A stretch of 16,020 nucleotides of DNA from an uncultured Porphyromonadaceae bacterium (GTDB lineage: Bacteria > Bacteroidota > Bacteroidia > Bacteroidales > Muribaculaceae), in contig URMA01000069.1 of assembly GCA_900548875.1 (NCBI GenBank), positions 1 through 16,020 on the forward strand. The letters are read 5' to 3'. Shown here piece after piece: positions 1 through 8,440 of the stretch (the first letter of the stretch is position 1; each line of letters begins with the position of its first letter). The notes beneath the pieces are model-generated. The model saw only the letters and a program-made list of their open reading frames with translations. It was not told the origin of the DNA and ran no database searches. The translations under genes and the position numbers were made by a program.

Positions 1-1142
1 CCGCCGATGCCGAACAGAACGCAACCATCAGCATCACCGCCACGGGCCTCGACTCAAAAACCTACACAAGCGAAGTTTCGCTCTATTGCCTCAATGCCTT
101 CGATGACCCCAACGGAGTGTTTGTGCTCAACGAAGGAAACATGACCACCGAAAACGGCTCGCTCACCTACATCACTCCGGAAGGATATGTCGTTGACGAC
201 GCCTATAAGACTGTCAACGGAACAGAACTCGGAAACGTGGCACAGGACATGTCTGTCTGCAACGGAAAAATCTATGTCATTGCGCAGAACGGCAACGAAA
301 ATCCGAACGGAACAAAATTTGAAAACGACGGCATACTCGTTGTCATGGATGCCAAGACGCTGAAAAAAGTACAGGCGTTCTCAAAAGAGGAACTGGCAGT
401 GCTCGACTGGCCGACACACATCGCCGCACTCGACAACCAGCACATTTTTATCCGCGACAACGAAGGTATCTACCGCTTCAACGCAGAGACTAAAGAGCTG
501 ACTTTCGTCGAAGGCACTGAGGGTGCACCGAAAAGCCAGTTCATTGTAATGAACGGCAATGCCTATACCTACAAAACCGGCATGCTTGGCGGTATCCTTG
601 CCCTTTCCACAGAAAGCGACAAAGCAACCAAAACATCATTCCCGTTCAGCATCAAGTACGACATCAACGAAACGCTCGGCATCCGTGCGGCTGAAGACGG
701 AAAAATCTGGGTTCTTGGATTCGGTTTTGGCAAAACATCCATCAGCAAATTCAATCTGTCCAACCGGGAAATGGAACAGCGCGTCATCAGCGTAAAACCG
801 GCTGTCGGAAGTTCAGGCGTGTCATTTGTTGCCAACGGCAATACCCTCTACTATGCCGACGGCACAGCCCTCTACCGCTACAACTTCACTGCGGAAGAAG
901 AGAATGCTGAAGAATGGCTGGTTGACCTCTCAACGCTCGACAAAAACGCAAAATTGCTCTACAACGGCCTCGGCGTTCATCCGCAGACTGGAAAAGTGTA
1001 TGTCAACACACTGAAGTCAACGGCTCTTTACAACGAGAATGCCATCTGGGTATTCGACTTCAACGCCAGCAAAGACGCGCCGGAAGCCAAATATGAGAAC
1101 TACACCAACTTCCCGGCAGGTTTCTATTTCCCGCAAAACTAA
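1..1142 (+). CDS. DUF5074 / YncE-like beta-propeller surface protein, 5' end outside window
   Basis: The reading frame is open from base 3 to the TAA at 1140-1142, so the gene starts upstream of the window; the GTG at 117 is an internal valine. About 380 residues are visible. The first ~35 look like the end of an Ig-like strand-rich domain, followed by DPNGVFVLNEGN, the typical opening of the DUF5074 propeller. Repeated blade-like segments follow (NGKIYVIAQNG, EDGKIWVLGFGFG, GNTLYYADG, TGKVYVNT), and the C-terminal NFPAGFYFPQN is also typical of the family. It is a close paralogue of the next gene, 18 nt downstream, and the two likely form one operon. Known family context: BtuG-type surface propellers of Bacteroides bind cobamides next to BtuB receptors. 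Assigning that ligand here is inference, because the upstream genes and any riboswitch are not visible. Confidence 0.85.
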   Translation, partial: ADAEQNATISITATGLDSKTYTSEVSLYCLNAFDDPNGVFVLNEGNMTTENGSLTYITPEGYVVDDAYKTVNGTELGNVAQDMSVCNGKIYVIAQNGNENPNGTKFENDGILVVMDAKTLKKVQAFSKEELAVLDWPTHIAALDNQHIFIRDNEGIYRFNAETKELTFVEGTEGAPKSQFIVMNGNAYTYKTGMLGGILALSTESDKATKTSFPFSIKYDINETLGIRAAEDGKIWVLGFGFGKTSISKFNLSNREMEQRVISVKPAVGSSGVSFVANGNTLYYADGTALYRYNFTAEEENAEEWLVDLSTLDKNAKLLYNGLGVHPQTGKVYVNTLKSTALYNENAIWVFDFNASKDAPEAKYENYTNFPAGFYFPQN

Positions 1143-1160
1143 CACTAAAGACAACATAAC

Positions 1161-2405
1161 ATGACAATAAAACAATCCTTCCGATTTCTTTCGGCTGCAG
1201 CCATTGCCTGCACAGTGCTCACCGGCTGCAACAACGAAGAACCCAAAGACAATCCACCGACAACTCCTCTGGGCGGATATGCCGACCCGAAAGGGGTAAT
1301 GATTCTTAACCAGGGAGCTTCCATAGAGAGCAGTTCACTCACTTACATCGCACCGAATGGTGAAGTGGAAGAAAAAGTGTATCAGAAAGTCAACGGCACA
1401 GCCTTCGGACACAATGCACAGGACCTCTACATGTATAACGGAAAACTCTATATCCTCAGCGACAACAACGAGGAAAACAACGCTCACGCCGGCGACGGAA
1501 CACTGGTCATCGCCGATGCCGTTACACTGAAACGCGAGAAGGTATTCAAGCTCAAAGACCTTGTCTACAAACGTCCGGAAGGCTCTTTAGACGAAAACGA
1601 ATATCTGCCTCTCATTCTGCCTACAAGCAATATTGTAGTCGTAGACGAACAGAACATTTTCTTCTCCGACCAGAAGGCGCTGTTCCGCTTCAACAGTTTG
1701 GACGGAACGCTCACCATTCTTGAAGGCGGCTATCATTTCGGCAACCAGGGCAACACCATCGAATCCGTTGCATCGACAAGAGGCATGACCGTAATCGGCG
1801 ACTGCGTTTACACCGGAGGCGGAGGCTTTTGGGCAACAACACGCCTGCTGGAATTCAAAAAAGACACGAACGAATCCACACGCGTCATCGAAGACCTCAA
1901 CGGAGATTTCATCAGCGGAATATGCCGTACGGGCGAACGCGAAATCCTTCTCGCTACCTGCGGACGGGAAGGCAGCAACAAGAGCTACTTCTACTTCGTC
2001 AACATTGACACTTGGAACATCGTGAAAGAAATGCCGGTTGCAGCCGACATCAATGCAGACTACTGCAACAATTCCGGCATCACACTCGCCGGCGACTATG
2101 TGTACTTTGCTGCCGGAACAACCAAAATCAGCCGTGCGTCCATCAAGACAGGCCAAGTGGAGAAAAACTACATTGATGTCACGAACGACGTACCCAATGC
2201 CAAATATCTGACGTGCAATGTTGTAGCCGATCCTACCACCCAATACCTCTACGTGGCGGCATCCGACGACTACGGCGAATCCGTTAAGGCCAACAACAAT
2301 CTTCTGATTTACGATTGCAGCGGAGAAACGCCAAAACTTGTCAACAACATCGCCAACAAGACAAACTATCCCGTCGGAATTTATCCAATGTCGAAATTCT
2401 ATTGA
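1161..2405 (+). CDS. DUF5074 / YncE-like beta-propeller lipoprotein
   Basis: This encodes 414 aa with a lipoprotein signal peptide: a charged start (MTIKQSF), a hydrophobic core and lipobox LTGC with Cys22, then a flexible Asp/Asn/Pro-rich linker before DPKGVMILNQG at about residue 42. The ATG at 1161 is the only start that retains the signal peptide. The propeller aligns blade for blade with the preceding gene (SLTYIAPNGEVEEKVYQKVN matches SLTYITPEGYVVDDAYKTVN) and ends with NYPVGIYPMSKFY. Unlike its neighbour, it appears to lack the Ig-like N-terminal module, because the propeller starts right after the linker. The predicted location is the outer leaflet of the outer membrane. The family is often found beside TonB-dependent receptors and includes cobamide-binding BtuG-like proteins; the ligand here is unknown. 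A terminator follows 26 nt after the stop. Confidence 0.9.
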   Translation: MTIKQSFRFLSAAAIACTVLTGCNNEEPKDNPPTTPLGGYADPKGVMILNQGASIESSSLTYIAPNGEVEEKVYQKVNGTAFGHNAQDLYMYNGKLYILSDNNEENNAHAGDGTLVIADAVTLKREKVFKLKDLVYKRPEGSLDENEYLPLILPTSNIVVVDEQNIFFSDQKALFRFNSLDGTLTILEGGYHFGNQGNTIESVASTRGMTVIGDCVYTGGGGFWATTRLLEFKKDTNESTRVIEDLNGDFISGICRTGEREILLATCGREGSNKSYFYFVNIDTWNIVKEMPVAADINADYCNNSGITLAGDYVYFAAGTTKISRASIKTGQVEKNYIDVTNDVPNAKYLTCNVVADPTTQYLYVAASDDYGESVKANNNLLIYDCSGETPKLVNNIANKTNYPVGIYPMSKFY

Positions 2406-2430
2406 TAACCCATTGACGATAACACCCCCC

Positions 2431-2467
2431 AAAAGCTGTATCGGCACAAGTCGATGCAGCTTTTTTT
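2431..2467 (+). terminator. Intrinsic terminator of the DUF5074 operon
   Basis: The stem AAAAGCTGTATCG (2431-2443) pairs with CGATGCAGCTTTT around an 8-nt loop, with one G-U pair, and runs into seven T residues (2461-2467). It follows the second DUF5074 stop by 26 nt, separating that operon from the tRNA. The A-tract on the 5' side could also give weak termination on the minus strand. Confidence 0.85.
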
Positions 2468-2565
2468 GTCATAGTACTTCTGCTATGTTCGTCACTTAAT
2501 CGTCTGTTCAGCAAGCGCATATACCGCCATTTTTATTTTTCAGTCCAAAAAACTCACAAAAACGC

Positions 2566-2596
2566 TTGCACAATTCAAAAACTCACGCTATCTTTG
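2566..2596 (+). promoter_or_regulatory. Bacteroidetes-type promoter of tRNA-Gln
   Basis: TTG at 2566-2568 (-33 element), a 20-bp spacer, then TAtcTTTG at 2589-2596, a full match to the Bacteroidetes -7 consensus TAnnTTTG. Transcription would start near 2603, about 35 nt before the mature tRNA. Confidence 0.75.
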
Positions 2597-2637
2597 CATC
2601 GCTTTTGGGACGATAACAAAGTCTTTAAAGTTAGGAT

Positions 2638-2708
2638 TGTCTTATGGTGTAATGGTAGCACTGCAGTTTTTGGTTCTGCCTGTCTTGGTTCGAATCCAGG
2701 TAAGACAA
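2638..2708 (+). tRNA. tRNA-Gln (anticodon TTG)
   Basis: A complete 71-nt cloverleaf can be folded by hand. The acceptor stem TGTCTTA/TAAGACA pairs at all seven positions. The D-arm is GTGT-AATGGTA-GCAC. The anticodon arm is GCAGT-TTTTGGT-TCTGC with anticodon TTG at 2670-2672, and the T-T apposition closing its loop is common in tRNA-Gln. The T-arm CTTGG-TTCGAAT-CCAGG has one wobble pair. The discriminator base is A2708. The 3' CCA is not encoded (CAC follows), so it must be added after transcription. Confidence 0.95.
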
Positions 2709-2711
2709 CAC

Positions 2712-2738
2712 AAAGGAGCGCTTCGGTGCTCCTTTTTT
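2712..2738 (+). terminator. Intrinsic terminator after tRNA-Gln
   Basis: The seven-bp stem GGAGCGC/GTGCTCC is capped by a stable C(TTCG)G tetraloop and followed by six T residues (2733-2738); a preceding AAA extends the stem with the T run. It begins 4 nt after the tRNA end. Confidence 0.92.
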
Positions 2739-2922
2739 ATTTCTACAAACCTTACGGTTGCGGAAAATTTCCACATCGAATTCCACACCAATCCACACAT
2801 TCGAGCAAAGAAACCCACCCATGAAATACACATAATCGCCTATTAATCATATAATTGTATAAAATTAAAAAAATTTGGAACGCCGTTTGCGTGATAGTGT
2901 ATGTTTAAAAAACTACTTGCAC

Positions 2923-5900
2923 ATGAGAGTTAACGTACATTATTCACTTATCGTTGGATTATTATTGGCTATCTTTCCAACTTCTACAATCTTTGCTCAA
3001 GAAAACAATATACTGACGGGACGCGTGCTCGACTCAAAGGGAGAGCCTCTGATAGGCGCAAGTGTCATTGTCAACGGTTCGAGTAGTGGCGTCATTACAG
3101 ATGCAGACGGAAATTTCACTATCAATGCTTCTAAGGATAATGTTCTCACCGTTTCGTACGTCGGTTATGAGACACGGGAACTCGATTTAAGTAAAAGAAA
3201 GAAAACCGGTCCGATGAAGATTACGCTGACAGAAGATGTCCAGACGCTAAACGAGGTAGTTGTTACCGCGATGGGCATCAAAAAAGACACTAAGAAGCTG
3301 GGATACGCCGTGAGCACACTAAGTGCCGAGGACCTGACTCAGTCAGGGGCAACGAACTTTGCTTCGGCCATGTACGGCAAAGCACCGGGCGTTAGAATCA
3401 ACCAGACGCAGGGAGGTTCGGCAGGTGCGGTGTCCATCAACATCCGCGGACTGACTTCCATCACCGGCAACAACCAGCCTATCATCATCATGGACGGTGT
3501 GCCCATCCGTAACGGCGGCACGGGCAAAAGCACCGACTTCGCAGAGTACGGAAACGACGGACGTATCCGCTCGAACGGTCTGGTCGACATCAATCCGGAA
3601 GATATTGAAAGCATCACGATTTTGAAAGGTGCTTCTGCCACGGCGCTCTACGGTTCGGAAGCTGCCAACGGTGCAGTAGTCATCACCAGCAAACGTGCCA
3701 AAACCGACAAAGTGACCGTCGACTTTACCGCCCAAGTAGCCGCCAACCTGACGGCCTATCTGCCGAAAGTGCAGAACGTATACGGTCCGGGTACCTACAA
3801 CATCAACTACAGCGACTACGAAAAGCAGACCGGCGGATTCTACCTGCGCACCTACAACGGAAAGGAATACAAGAGCGTGCGCAGCACCACACTGTCGTTC
3901 GGTCCGCGCTACGACGGCAGCGACGTGCTCTACTGGGACGGCACCGTTCGCCCCTACCTCCCGCAGACCGACAATCCGTGGGACGAACTGTTCCGCACAG
4001 GCTGGACACAGAACTACACGCTCGCCATTTCAAAAGGTTCGGACAACTCCAGCAACCGTTTCTCCTACACGTTTACCGACGAAGTGCCGAACGCCCTTAC
4101 GGGTTCCTTTAAAAAGCATAACTTCAAGCTCACCGGTTCCTACCGCATCGGAAAACCGCTGACAGTTGAATATTCGTTCAACTATATCATACAGGACATC
4201 AAGAACCGTCCGCAAACCTCGCTCGGACTTTACGGCAGCTTCAGCAACGCGTTCTCGACGTTCCTCGACATTCCTTATCTGAAACGCACCTACGTGACAA
4301 GTCTCGGCTACAAAAACACGTTCGTAGGCGGCGACGCCACGCTCACTCCCGACGAAGCATGGGCCTACGACCCAAGCTATCTGACCGGTGTGAGGGATAT
4401 GTTCTGGAACATGTACCAGCAGAACAGCAAGGAAACGGAAAACCGCCTGATCGGTATGGTCCGCCCTACTCTCCAAATCACTCCGTGGCTGAACCTGCGC
4501 GCACAGGTAGCCACCGACATCACCGATGCCAAACAGACATTGGAAAAGAACACGGAGCGCCCGAACGCGCTCTATGACCCGAGCGGCAGCTATCAGGCTA
4601 TCAATCGCCGCTACGACATTGTCTACGGCGACGTGATGCTCAATTTCTTCCATACCTTCAACCGCTTCGACCTCAACGCTACGTTGGGCTGGACCGGACG
4701 CTACGAAAACATGCACAACCTTAGCGTGTCGACCAACGGCGGTCTGGCTACGGAAAACTGGTTTGACCTCAACGCCAGCCGCTATCAGGCAAACGCCAGC
4801 CAGCAGCGTATGGAACTGCTGAAAACGGGATATATGGGAACCGTTTCGATGGGTTGGGACAACTATCTGTTCCTTGAACTGACCGGCCGTCAGGAACGCT
4901 CGTCGACACTGAAATCACAAAGTTTCTTCTATCCTTCCGCCAACATGAGCTTCATGTTTACGGATGCTTTCAAAATGCCATACTGGTGGAATCTCGGAAA
5001 ACTCCGACTCTCGTACGGCGTTGTGGGCAACGCGCCGGAAACCTATGCAGCCAACATCGTCTATGAACAAGGCTCGGACAACGGCTTTACCTGGAACACC
5101 GTTCCTACCTCACTTGGCAATGCCAATATCCGGCCGGAAAAGAAATATGAATACGAAATTGGTTTGGAAAGCCGCTTTCTCAATAACCGTCTGGGCTTCG
5201 ACATAGCCTACTACAACAACATTGTCAAGGACCAGATTCTTTCCACTCCGCAACCGTCAAGTTCCGGCGCGAAATATGTGCTGATGAATGTGGGCGAGGT
5301 CGCCAATCACGGCTGGGATATTTCGGTGAGCGCCACTCCGATACTTACGCGCGACTTCCGCTGGGACATCACAGCCAATTACGGCGTCTACCGCAACAAG
5401 GTGCTGAAACTTGCCGACGGCGTTCCCTATCTGGAAATAGCCAACATCGGCGGCAGCGGTGCCAAGATTCAGGCAGTGGCCGGACAACCGATGGGCGATA
5501 TCTACACGCAAGTGCCGCAACGCAACGAAAACGGCGAATGTCTTGTTTCCGACAACGGTCTTTATCTCAACGAATCGGATTTGCAGAAAGTGGGCAACAT
5601 CAACCCCGACGGAGTGGGCGGACTCTTCAACTCGTTCTCCTACAAGAATTTCACGCTCGACTTCAGCATTGACTTCCGAATCGGCGGCGACGTTATCAAC
5701 GAAATGAACCAGTATGCCACGGCTCAAGGCCTCACGCCGGAGTCATTGAAATACCGCGACACGGCATCAGGCGGCCTTTCCTACTACTATCCGGGCGACA
5801 ACAACAGTGCCGGTGTTCCGGTGCAGGTCGACCCGTCGACAACAGCCGGACCGAACGGCGAACACATCTACCACGACGGTATCATCCTGCCGGGCATCGT

Positions 5901-6261
5901 TGCCTCGACCGGCAAGCCCAACGACCGCATCATCCCGGCCGCCTACTACTACAACATGACCTACAACTGGGGAACAAGTTCCGAGCAGCTGACGTATGCC
6001 AACTCCGTGTTCGACAACACCTACGTGAAGCTCCGCGAACTAAACCTCAGCTACCGTCTGCCGTCGAAGGCCGTCGAGAAACTGGGAATGTCAAACCTCA
6101 CCTTCTCGGTGTTCGGACGCAACCTCTTCTATTTCTACAAGGCATTGAAGAACTACGATGCTGAATCGTCGGTCGGCACGTCATGGTCAAGTCAGGCAAT
6201 CGTCGGCAACTCCACAGCCGCCACCCGCTCCTTCGGCGTGGCTATCCGTGCAAGTTTCTAA
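2923..6261 (+). CDS. SusC/RagA family TonB-linked outer membrane transporter
   Basis: I start this at the ATG at 2923 (1112 aa) because it gives a clean signal peptide (core LIVGLLLAIF, cleavage at FA|Q after residue 25). The frame is open upstream to a TTG at 2875, but that would bury the signal. Domains: carboxypeptidase-D regulatory-like fold at about 31-108 (TGRVLDSKGEPLIGASV), TonB-box-like TLNEVVVTAMG, a plug at about 110-230 containing the family signatures SINIRGL and IIIMDGVPI, then a ~850-residue beta-barrel ending in the aromatic RASF. It lacks an N-terminal STN domain, so it is not predicted to signal to an anti-sigma factor. It forms a pedal-bin complex with the SusD lipoprotein encoded 22 nt downstream and imports a ligand powered by TonB. 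The substrate cannot be told: no glycoside hydrolase, peptidase or regulator lies beside it. Confidence 0.96.
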   Translation: MRVNVHYSLIVGLLLAIFPTSTIFAQENNILTGRVLDSKGEPLIGASVIVNGSSSGVITDADGNFTINASKDNVLTVSYVGYETRELDLSKRKKTGPMKITLTEDVQTLNEVVVTAMGIKKDTKKLGYAVSTLSAEDLTQSGATNFASAMYGKAPGVRINQTQGGSAGAVSINIRGLTSITGNNQPIIIMDGVPIRNGGTGKSTDFAEYGNDGRIRSNGLVDINPEDIESITILKGASATALYGSEAANGAVVITSKRAKTDKVTVDFTAQVAANLTAYLPKVQNVYGPGTYNINYSDYEKQTGGFYLRTYNGKEYKSVRSTTLSFGPRYDGSDVLYWDGTVRPYLPQTDNPWDELFRTGWTQNYTLAISKGSDNSSNRFSYTFTDEVPNALTGSFKKHNFKLTGSYRIGKPLTVEYSFNYIIQDIKNRPQTSLGLYGSFSNAFSTFLDIPYLKRTYVTSLGYKNTFVGGDATLTPDEAWAYDPSYLTGVRDMFWNMYQQNSKETENRLIGMVRPTLQITPWLNLRAQVATDITDAKQTLEKNTERPNALYDPSGSYQAINRRYDIVYGDVMLNFFHTFNRFDLNATLGWTGRYENMHNLSVSTNGGLATENWFDLNASRYQANASQQRMELLKTGYMGTVSMGWDNYLFLELTGRQERSSTLKSQSFFYPSANMSFMFTDAFKMPYWWNLGKLRLSYGVVGNAPETYAANIVYEQGSDNGFTWNTVPTSLGNANIRPEKKYEYEIGLESRFLNNRLGFDIAYYNNIVKDQILSTPQPSSSGAKYVLMNVGEVANHGWDISVSATPILTRDFRWDITANYGVYRNKVLKLADGVPYLEIANIGGSGAKIQAVAGQPMGDIYTQVPQRNENGECLVSDNGLYLNESDLQKVGNINPDGVGGLFNSFSYKNFTLDFSIDFRIGGDVINEMNQYATAQGLTPESLKYRDTASGGLSYYYPGDNNSAGVPVQVDPSTTAGPNGEHIYHDGIILPGIVASTGKPNDRIIPAAYYYNMTYNWGTSSEQLTYANSVFDNTYVKLRELNLSYRLPSKAVEKLGMSNLTFSVFGRNLFYFYKALKNYDAESSVGTSWSSQAIVGNSTAATRSFGVAIRASF

Positions 6262-6283
6262 CCTCTTATCATTTTTAGAAAAT

Positions 6284-7954
6284 ATGAAACGCAAACTATC
6301 CATCATATCCTTAGGCATTCTTCTTTCGCTGGCAAGCTGTACGGATGCCGATTTCGACAGCAAATACGAAGACCCGTCGAAAGTGACGTCAGTCACTATC
6401 AGTAACCTCATGGTCGGCGTGTTCCAAAAAGCAAAGGACTACGACACGCACACCTACAACCGCTACTTCGGTTTCGACTCGCAGTTTGTGGGCAAATACG
6501 CCCAGACTTTCGGGTTTACCTATTCGAGCGACATGTACACGCCCGGCTACATTCCCTATATCGACAGCCAATGGGACAACCTCTATTCTGCCCTGACACA
6601 GTACCGCCTGATGGAAAACCTCTACAATGCGGAAAGCGAAGGCCAGAAGGAACAGAACGAAGCGTTCATGCTCGCAGCTAAGGTACAGATTTACGACTAT
6701 TTCTCCGCCACCGTCGACATTTTCGGCGATATGCCTTTCAGCAAAGCATGCACACTCCCGATTACCAACGACGTGCAGCAATCGTACGCCCCCTACGACA
6801 AGGCAGAGGACATCTACCGCACTATTCTCGAAGACCTGAAAACGACAGCCCCTCGATTCCGCGAAGTGGCCATGCCGCGCGATTTCACTACGCAGGACTT
6901 CATCAATAACGGCGACCTCGACAAGTGGGAACGCTATGCCAACAGCCTGCGCCTGCGTCTGGCCGTCAGAGTGTCGACTCAGGGCGAACTGGCCGAACTG
7001 GGCCGCGAGCATGTAAAAGACATTCTCAAAAACCCCGACAAATATCCGCTTATCGAAGAACAGGCGAACAATATTTTCATCGTCAACCAAAAATCGGGAC
7101 AGCTGAATTTCACAGCCGGCCAGGGACTGGGCGACTGGGTGACCAACCGTCAGGCATCGGGTGCCGTCATCGACCGCATGCTGAGCAACGGCAACTACGA
7201 CATGAACAATACCGCCAACCCAAATACGGGTACGTATGTCGAAGGAACCGATGACCCGCGTATCCTGCTCTACTACAACCCGGTGAGCATAACCAACAAA
7301 AACACCGGCAAAACCGACGAGAAACGCTATTTGGGCACCGACCTGACCGTAGCCGACGAAACGACGGAATACTACAACTCACAGGCTACCGACAAATTCG
7401 GCAACACCGGATTCTCGCAAATCACACAGAAGGGATTCTTCTGGGAAAACGACAAGTTCGACATGCTGATCATGTCGTCGCCCGAAATCCATTTCCTGAA
7501 AGCGGAAGCCTATCTGATGGGCTACGGCGTTGCCAAGGATGAAGCCAGAGCCAAGGAAGAATTCGTAACGGCCGTCAGCCAGTCCATCAACCTGTTCTAC
7601 TACTACGACTCCATCAGCACCGGCGAGAATTCCCGTCAGTATGACGCACCTACGGCCGAAGCCGTCACCGCCTTTGCCGAAAGTCGCTGGTCAAGTGAAA
7701 AGTATGTCAACAAGCTCGATGCCGTCATCACGCAGAAGTGGCTGAACTTTGCCCTTCTCGCCAGCCGTGAGGCATGGGCCGACCTCCGTCGCACAGGCTA
7801 TCCTTCAGGACTTGTGTTCCCGGAAGTGGCAGGCACCATCCCCAATGTGCCCAACCGCTGGAAATATCCTACAACGGAAATGAACTATAATCCCTATTAT
7901 AAGGATGTCCAGAACGAGGACACCTACTACACAAAACTGTTTTGGGCAAAATAA
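6284..7954 (+). CDS. SusD/RagB family nutrient-binding outer membrane lipoprotein
   Basis: The ATG at 6284 gives 556 aa with a lipoprotein signal: MKRKLSIIS, a hydrophobic core and Cys19 in LASC. The frame extends upstream into the susC end, but those residues are an out-of-frame overlap without signal character. The sequence resembles the SusD-like_2 subgroup (KYEDPSKVTSVTISNLMVGVF, RYFGFDSQFVGKYAQ). Helical TPR-type parts follow, including the late signature ITQKWLNFALLASREAWADLRRTGYPS and a C-terminus with NRWKYPTTEMNYNPYY. It caps the SusC barrel on the cell surface and captures ligand. SusD-like_2 proteins are often tied to peptide or unusual substrates rather than a classic polysaccharide locus, but the ligand here is not determinable. 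It is co-transcribed with susC and followed by a strong terminator. Confidence 0.95.
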   Translation: MKRKLSIISLGILLSLASCTDADFDSKYEDPSKVTSVTISNLMVGVFQKAKDYDTHTYNRYFGFDSQFVGKYAQTFGFTYSSDMYTPGYIPYIDSQWDNLYSALTQYRLMENLYNAESEGQKEQNEAFMLAAKVQIYDYFSATVDIFGDMPFSKACTLPITNDVQQSYAPYDKAEDIYRTILEDLKTTAPRFREVAMPRDFTTQDFINNGDLDKWERYANSLRLRLAVRVSTQGELAELGREHVKDILKNPDKYPLIEEQANNIFIVNQKSGQLNFTAGQGLGDWVTNRQASGAVIDRMLSNGNYDMNNTANPNTGTYVEGTDDPRILLYYNPVSITNKNTGKTDEKRYLGTDLTVADETTEYYNSQATDKFGNTGFSQITQKGFFWENDKFDMLIMSSPEIHFLKAEAYLMGYGVAKDEARAKEEFVTAVSQSINLFYYYDSISTGENSRQYDAPTAEAVTAFAESRWSSEKYVNKLDAVITQKWLNFALLASREAWADLRRTGYPSGLVFPEVAGTIPNVPNRWKYPTTEMNYNPYYKDVQNEDTYYTKLFWAK

Positions 7955-7981
7955 ACTGCAAATAAATCCTTGTTTACTCCG

Positions 7982-8023
7982 AACTCCGCCGGCCGGAAAG
8001 CATTCCGACGGCGGAGTTTTTTT
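7982..8023 (+). terminator. Intrinsic terminator of the SusC/SusD operon
   Basis: The outer stem AACTCCGCCG (7982-7991) pairs with CGGCGGAGTT (8009-8018). An inner stem CGGAA/TTCCG (7994-7998 with 8003-8007) closes an AGCA loop, and the T run extends to 8023. It lies 27 nt after the susD stop. Confidence 0.92.
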
Positions 8024-8034
8024 CACCGAACCGG

Positions 8035-8064
8035 TTCACCGTTACAAAAAATGCACTACATTTG
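8035..8064 (+). promoter_or_regulatory. Probable promoter of the ABM-family gene
   Basis: TAcaTTTG at 8057-8064 fully matches the Bacteroidetes -7 consensus. The -33 element is weak (TTC at 8035-8037, 19-bp spacer). The predicted start near 8071 leaves a leader of about 85 nt that contains two short hairpins. Confidence 0.6.
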
Positions 8065-8079
8065 CCATCTGTAAAACCA

Positions 8080-8137
8080 TAACGCCGTCACAGGCGTTAC
8101 AATTACAAAACAAATAACAACCGCCGGGATTTCCGGC
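8080..8137 (+). promoter_or_regulatory. Two hairpins in the leader of the ABM-family gene
   Basis: The perfect 7-bp inverted repeat TAACGCC/GGCGTTA (8080-8086 with 8093-8099) has a 6-nt loop. A second, GCCGG/CCGGC (8123-8127 with 8133-8137), lies 18 nt before the ATG. Neither has a T run, so they are not terminators. They could stabilise the message or affect translation; no known riboswitch is recognisable. Confidence 0.4.
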
Positions 8138-8155
8138 CATATAAAAACCAAAATT

Positions 8156-8431
8156 ATGATACGCTTAAACGCATTTATTCAAGTAGAAGAGGCCAACCGT
8201 GCCGCAGTGTTGGAAGAAGCTAAAGCATTGATTGAAGCATCGTTGAAGGAAGAAGGTTGTGTGGCTTACGACATTTTTGAAAGTGCAACCCGCCCTGACG
8301 TTATGATGATCTGCGAAACTTGGAAAGACGAAGAAGTGCTTGCCGCACATTCCAAATCACGCCATTTCATTCTTCACGTAGGAAAAATCGAGAAATTGGC
8401 AAAAATGAAATTGGAAAAATTCAATTTCTAA
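8156..8431 (+). CDS. ABM-family (putative quinol/antibiotic-biosynthesis monooxygenase) protein
   Basis: This is a 91-aa protein with the compact dimeric ferredoxin-like ABM fold. The pattern is a first strand IRLNAFIQV, a helix rich in Glu/Ala (about 15-32), GCVAYDIFESATRPDVMMICETWKDEEVLAAHSKSRHF split over the middle strands and second helix, then a final helix ending LEKFNF. The segment ETWKDEEVLAAHSKSRHF matches the YgiN-type signature E-x-W-x-(4-6)-L-x-x-H...HF. Length is normal for the family. Family members are cytoplasmic and act on quinols or other aromatics, or only bind small ligands; the substrate here is unknown. The ATG at 8156 fits the fold start and there is no alternative close by. 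It appears monocistronic from the promoter at 8057, unless it also reads into the micro-ORF 9 nt downstream. Confidence 0.88.
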   Translation: MIRLNAFIQVEEANRAAVLEEAKALIEASLKEEGCVAYDIFESATRPDVMMICETWKDEEVLAAHSKSRHFILHVGKIEKLAKMKLEKFNF

Positions 8432-8440
8432 TCCCCATAT

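Noticed and set aside
1587..2447. 286-codon minus-strand frame over the second DUF5074 gene
   Set aside because: Its start region lies inside the terminator hairpin and it mirrors the well-supported lipoprotein gene; Val/Gly/Phe-rich shadow composition.
2638..2708. tRNA-Gln as an integration (att) site
   Set aside because: No integrase and no repeat of the tRNA 3' end is present in the window, and the tRNA is followed directly by its own terminator and an ordinary operon.
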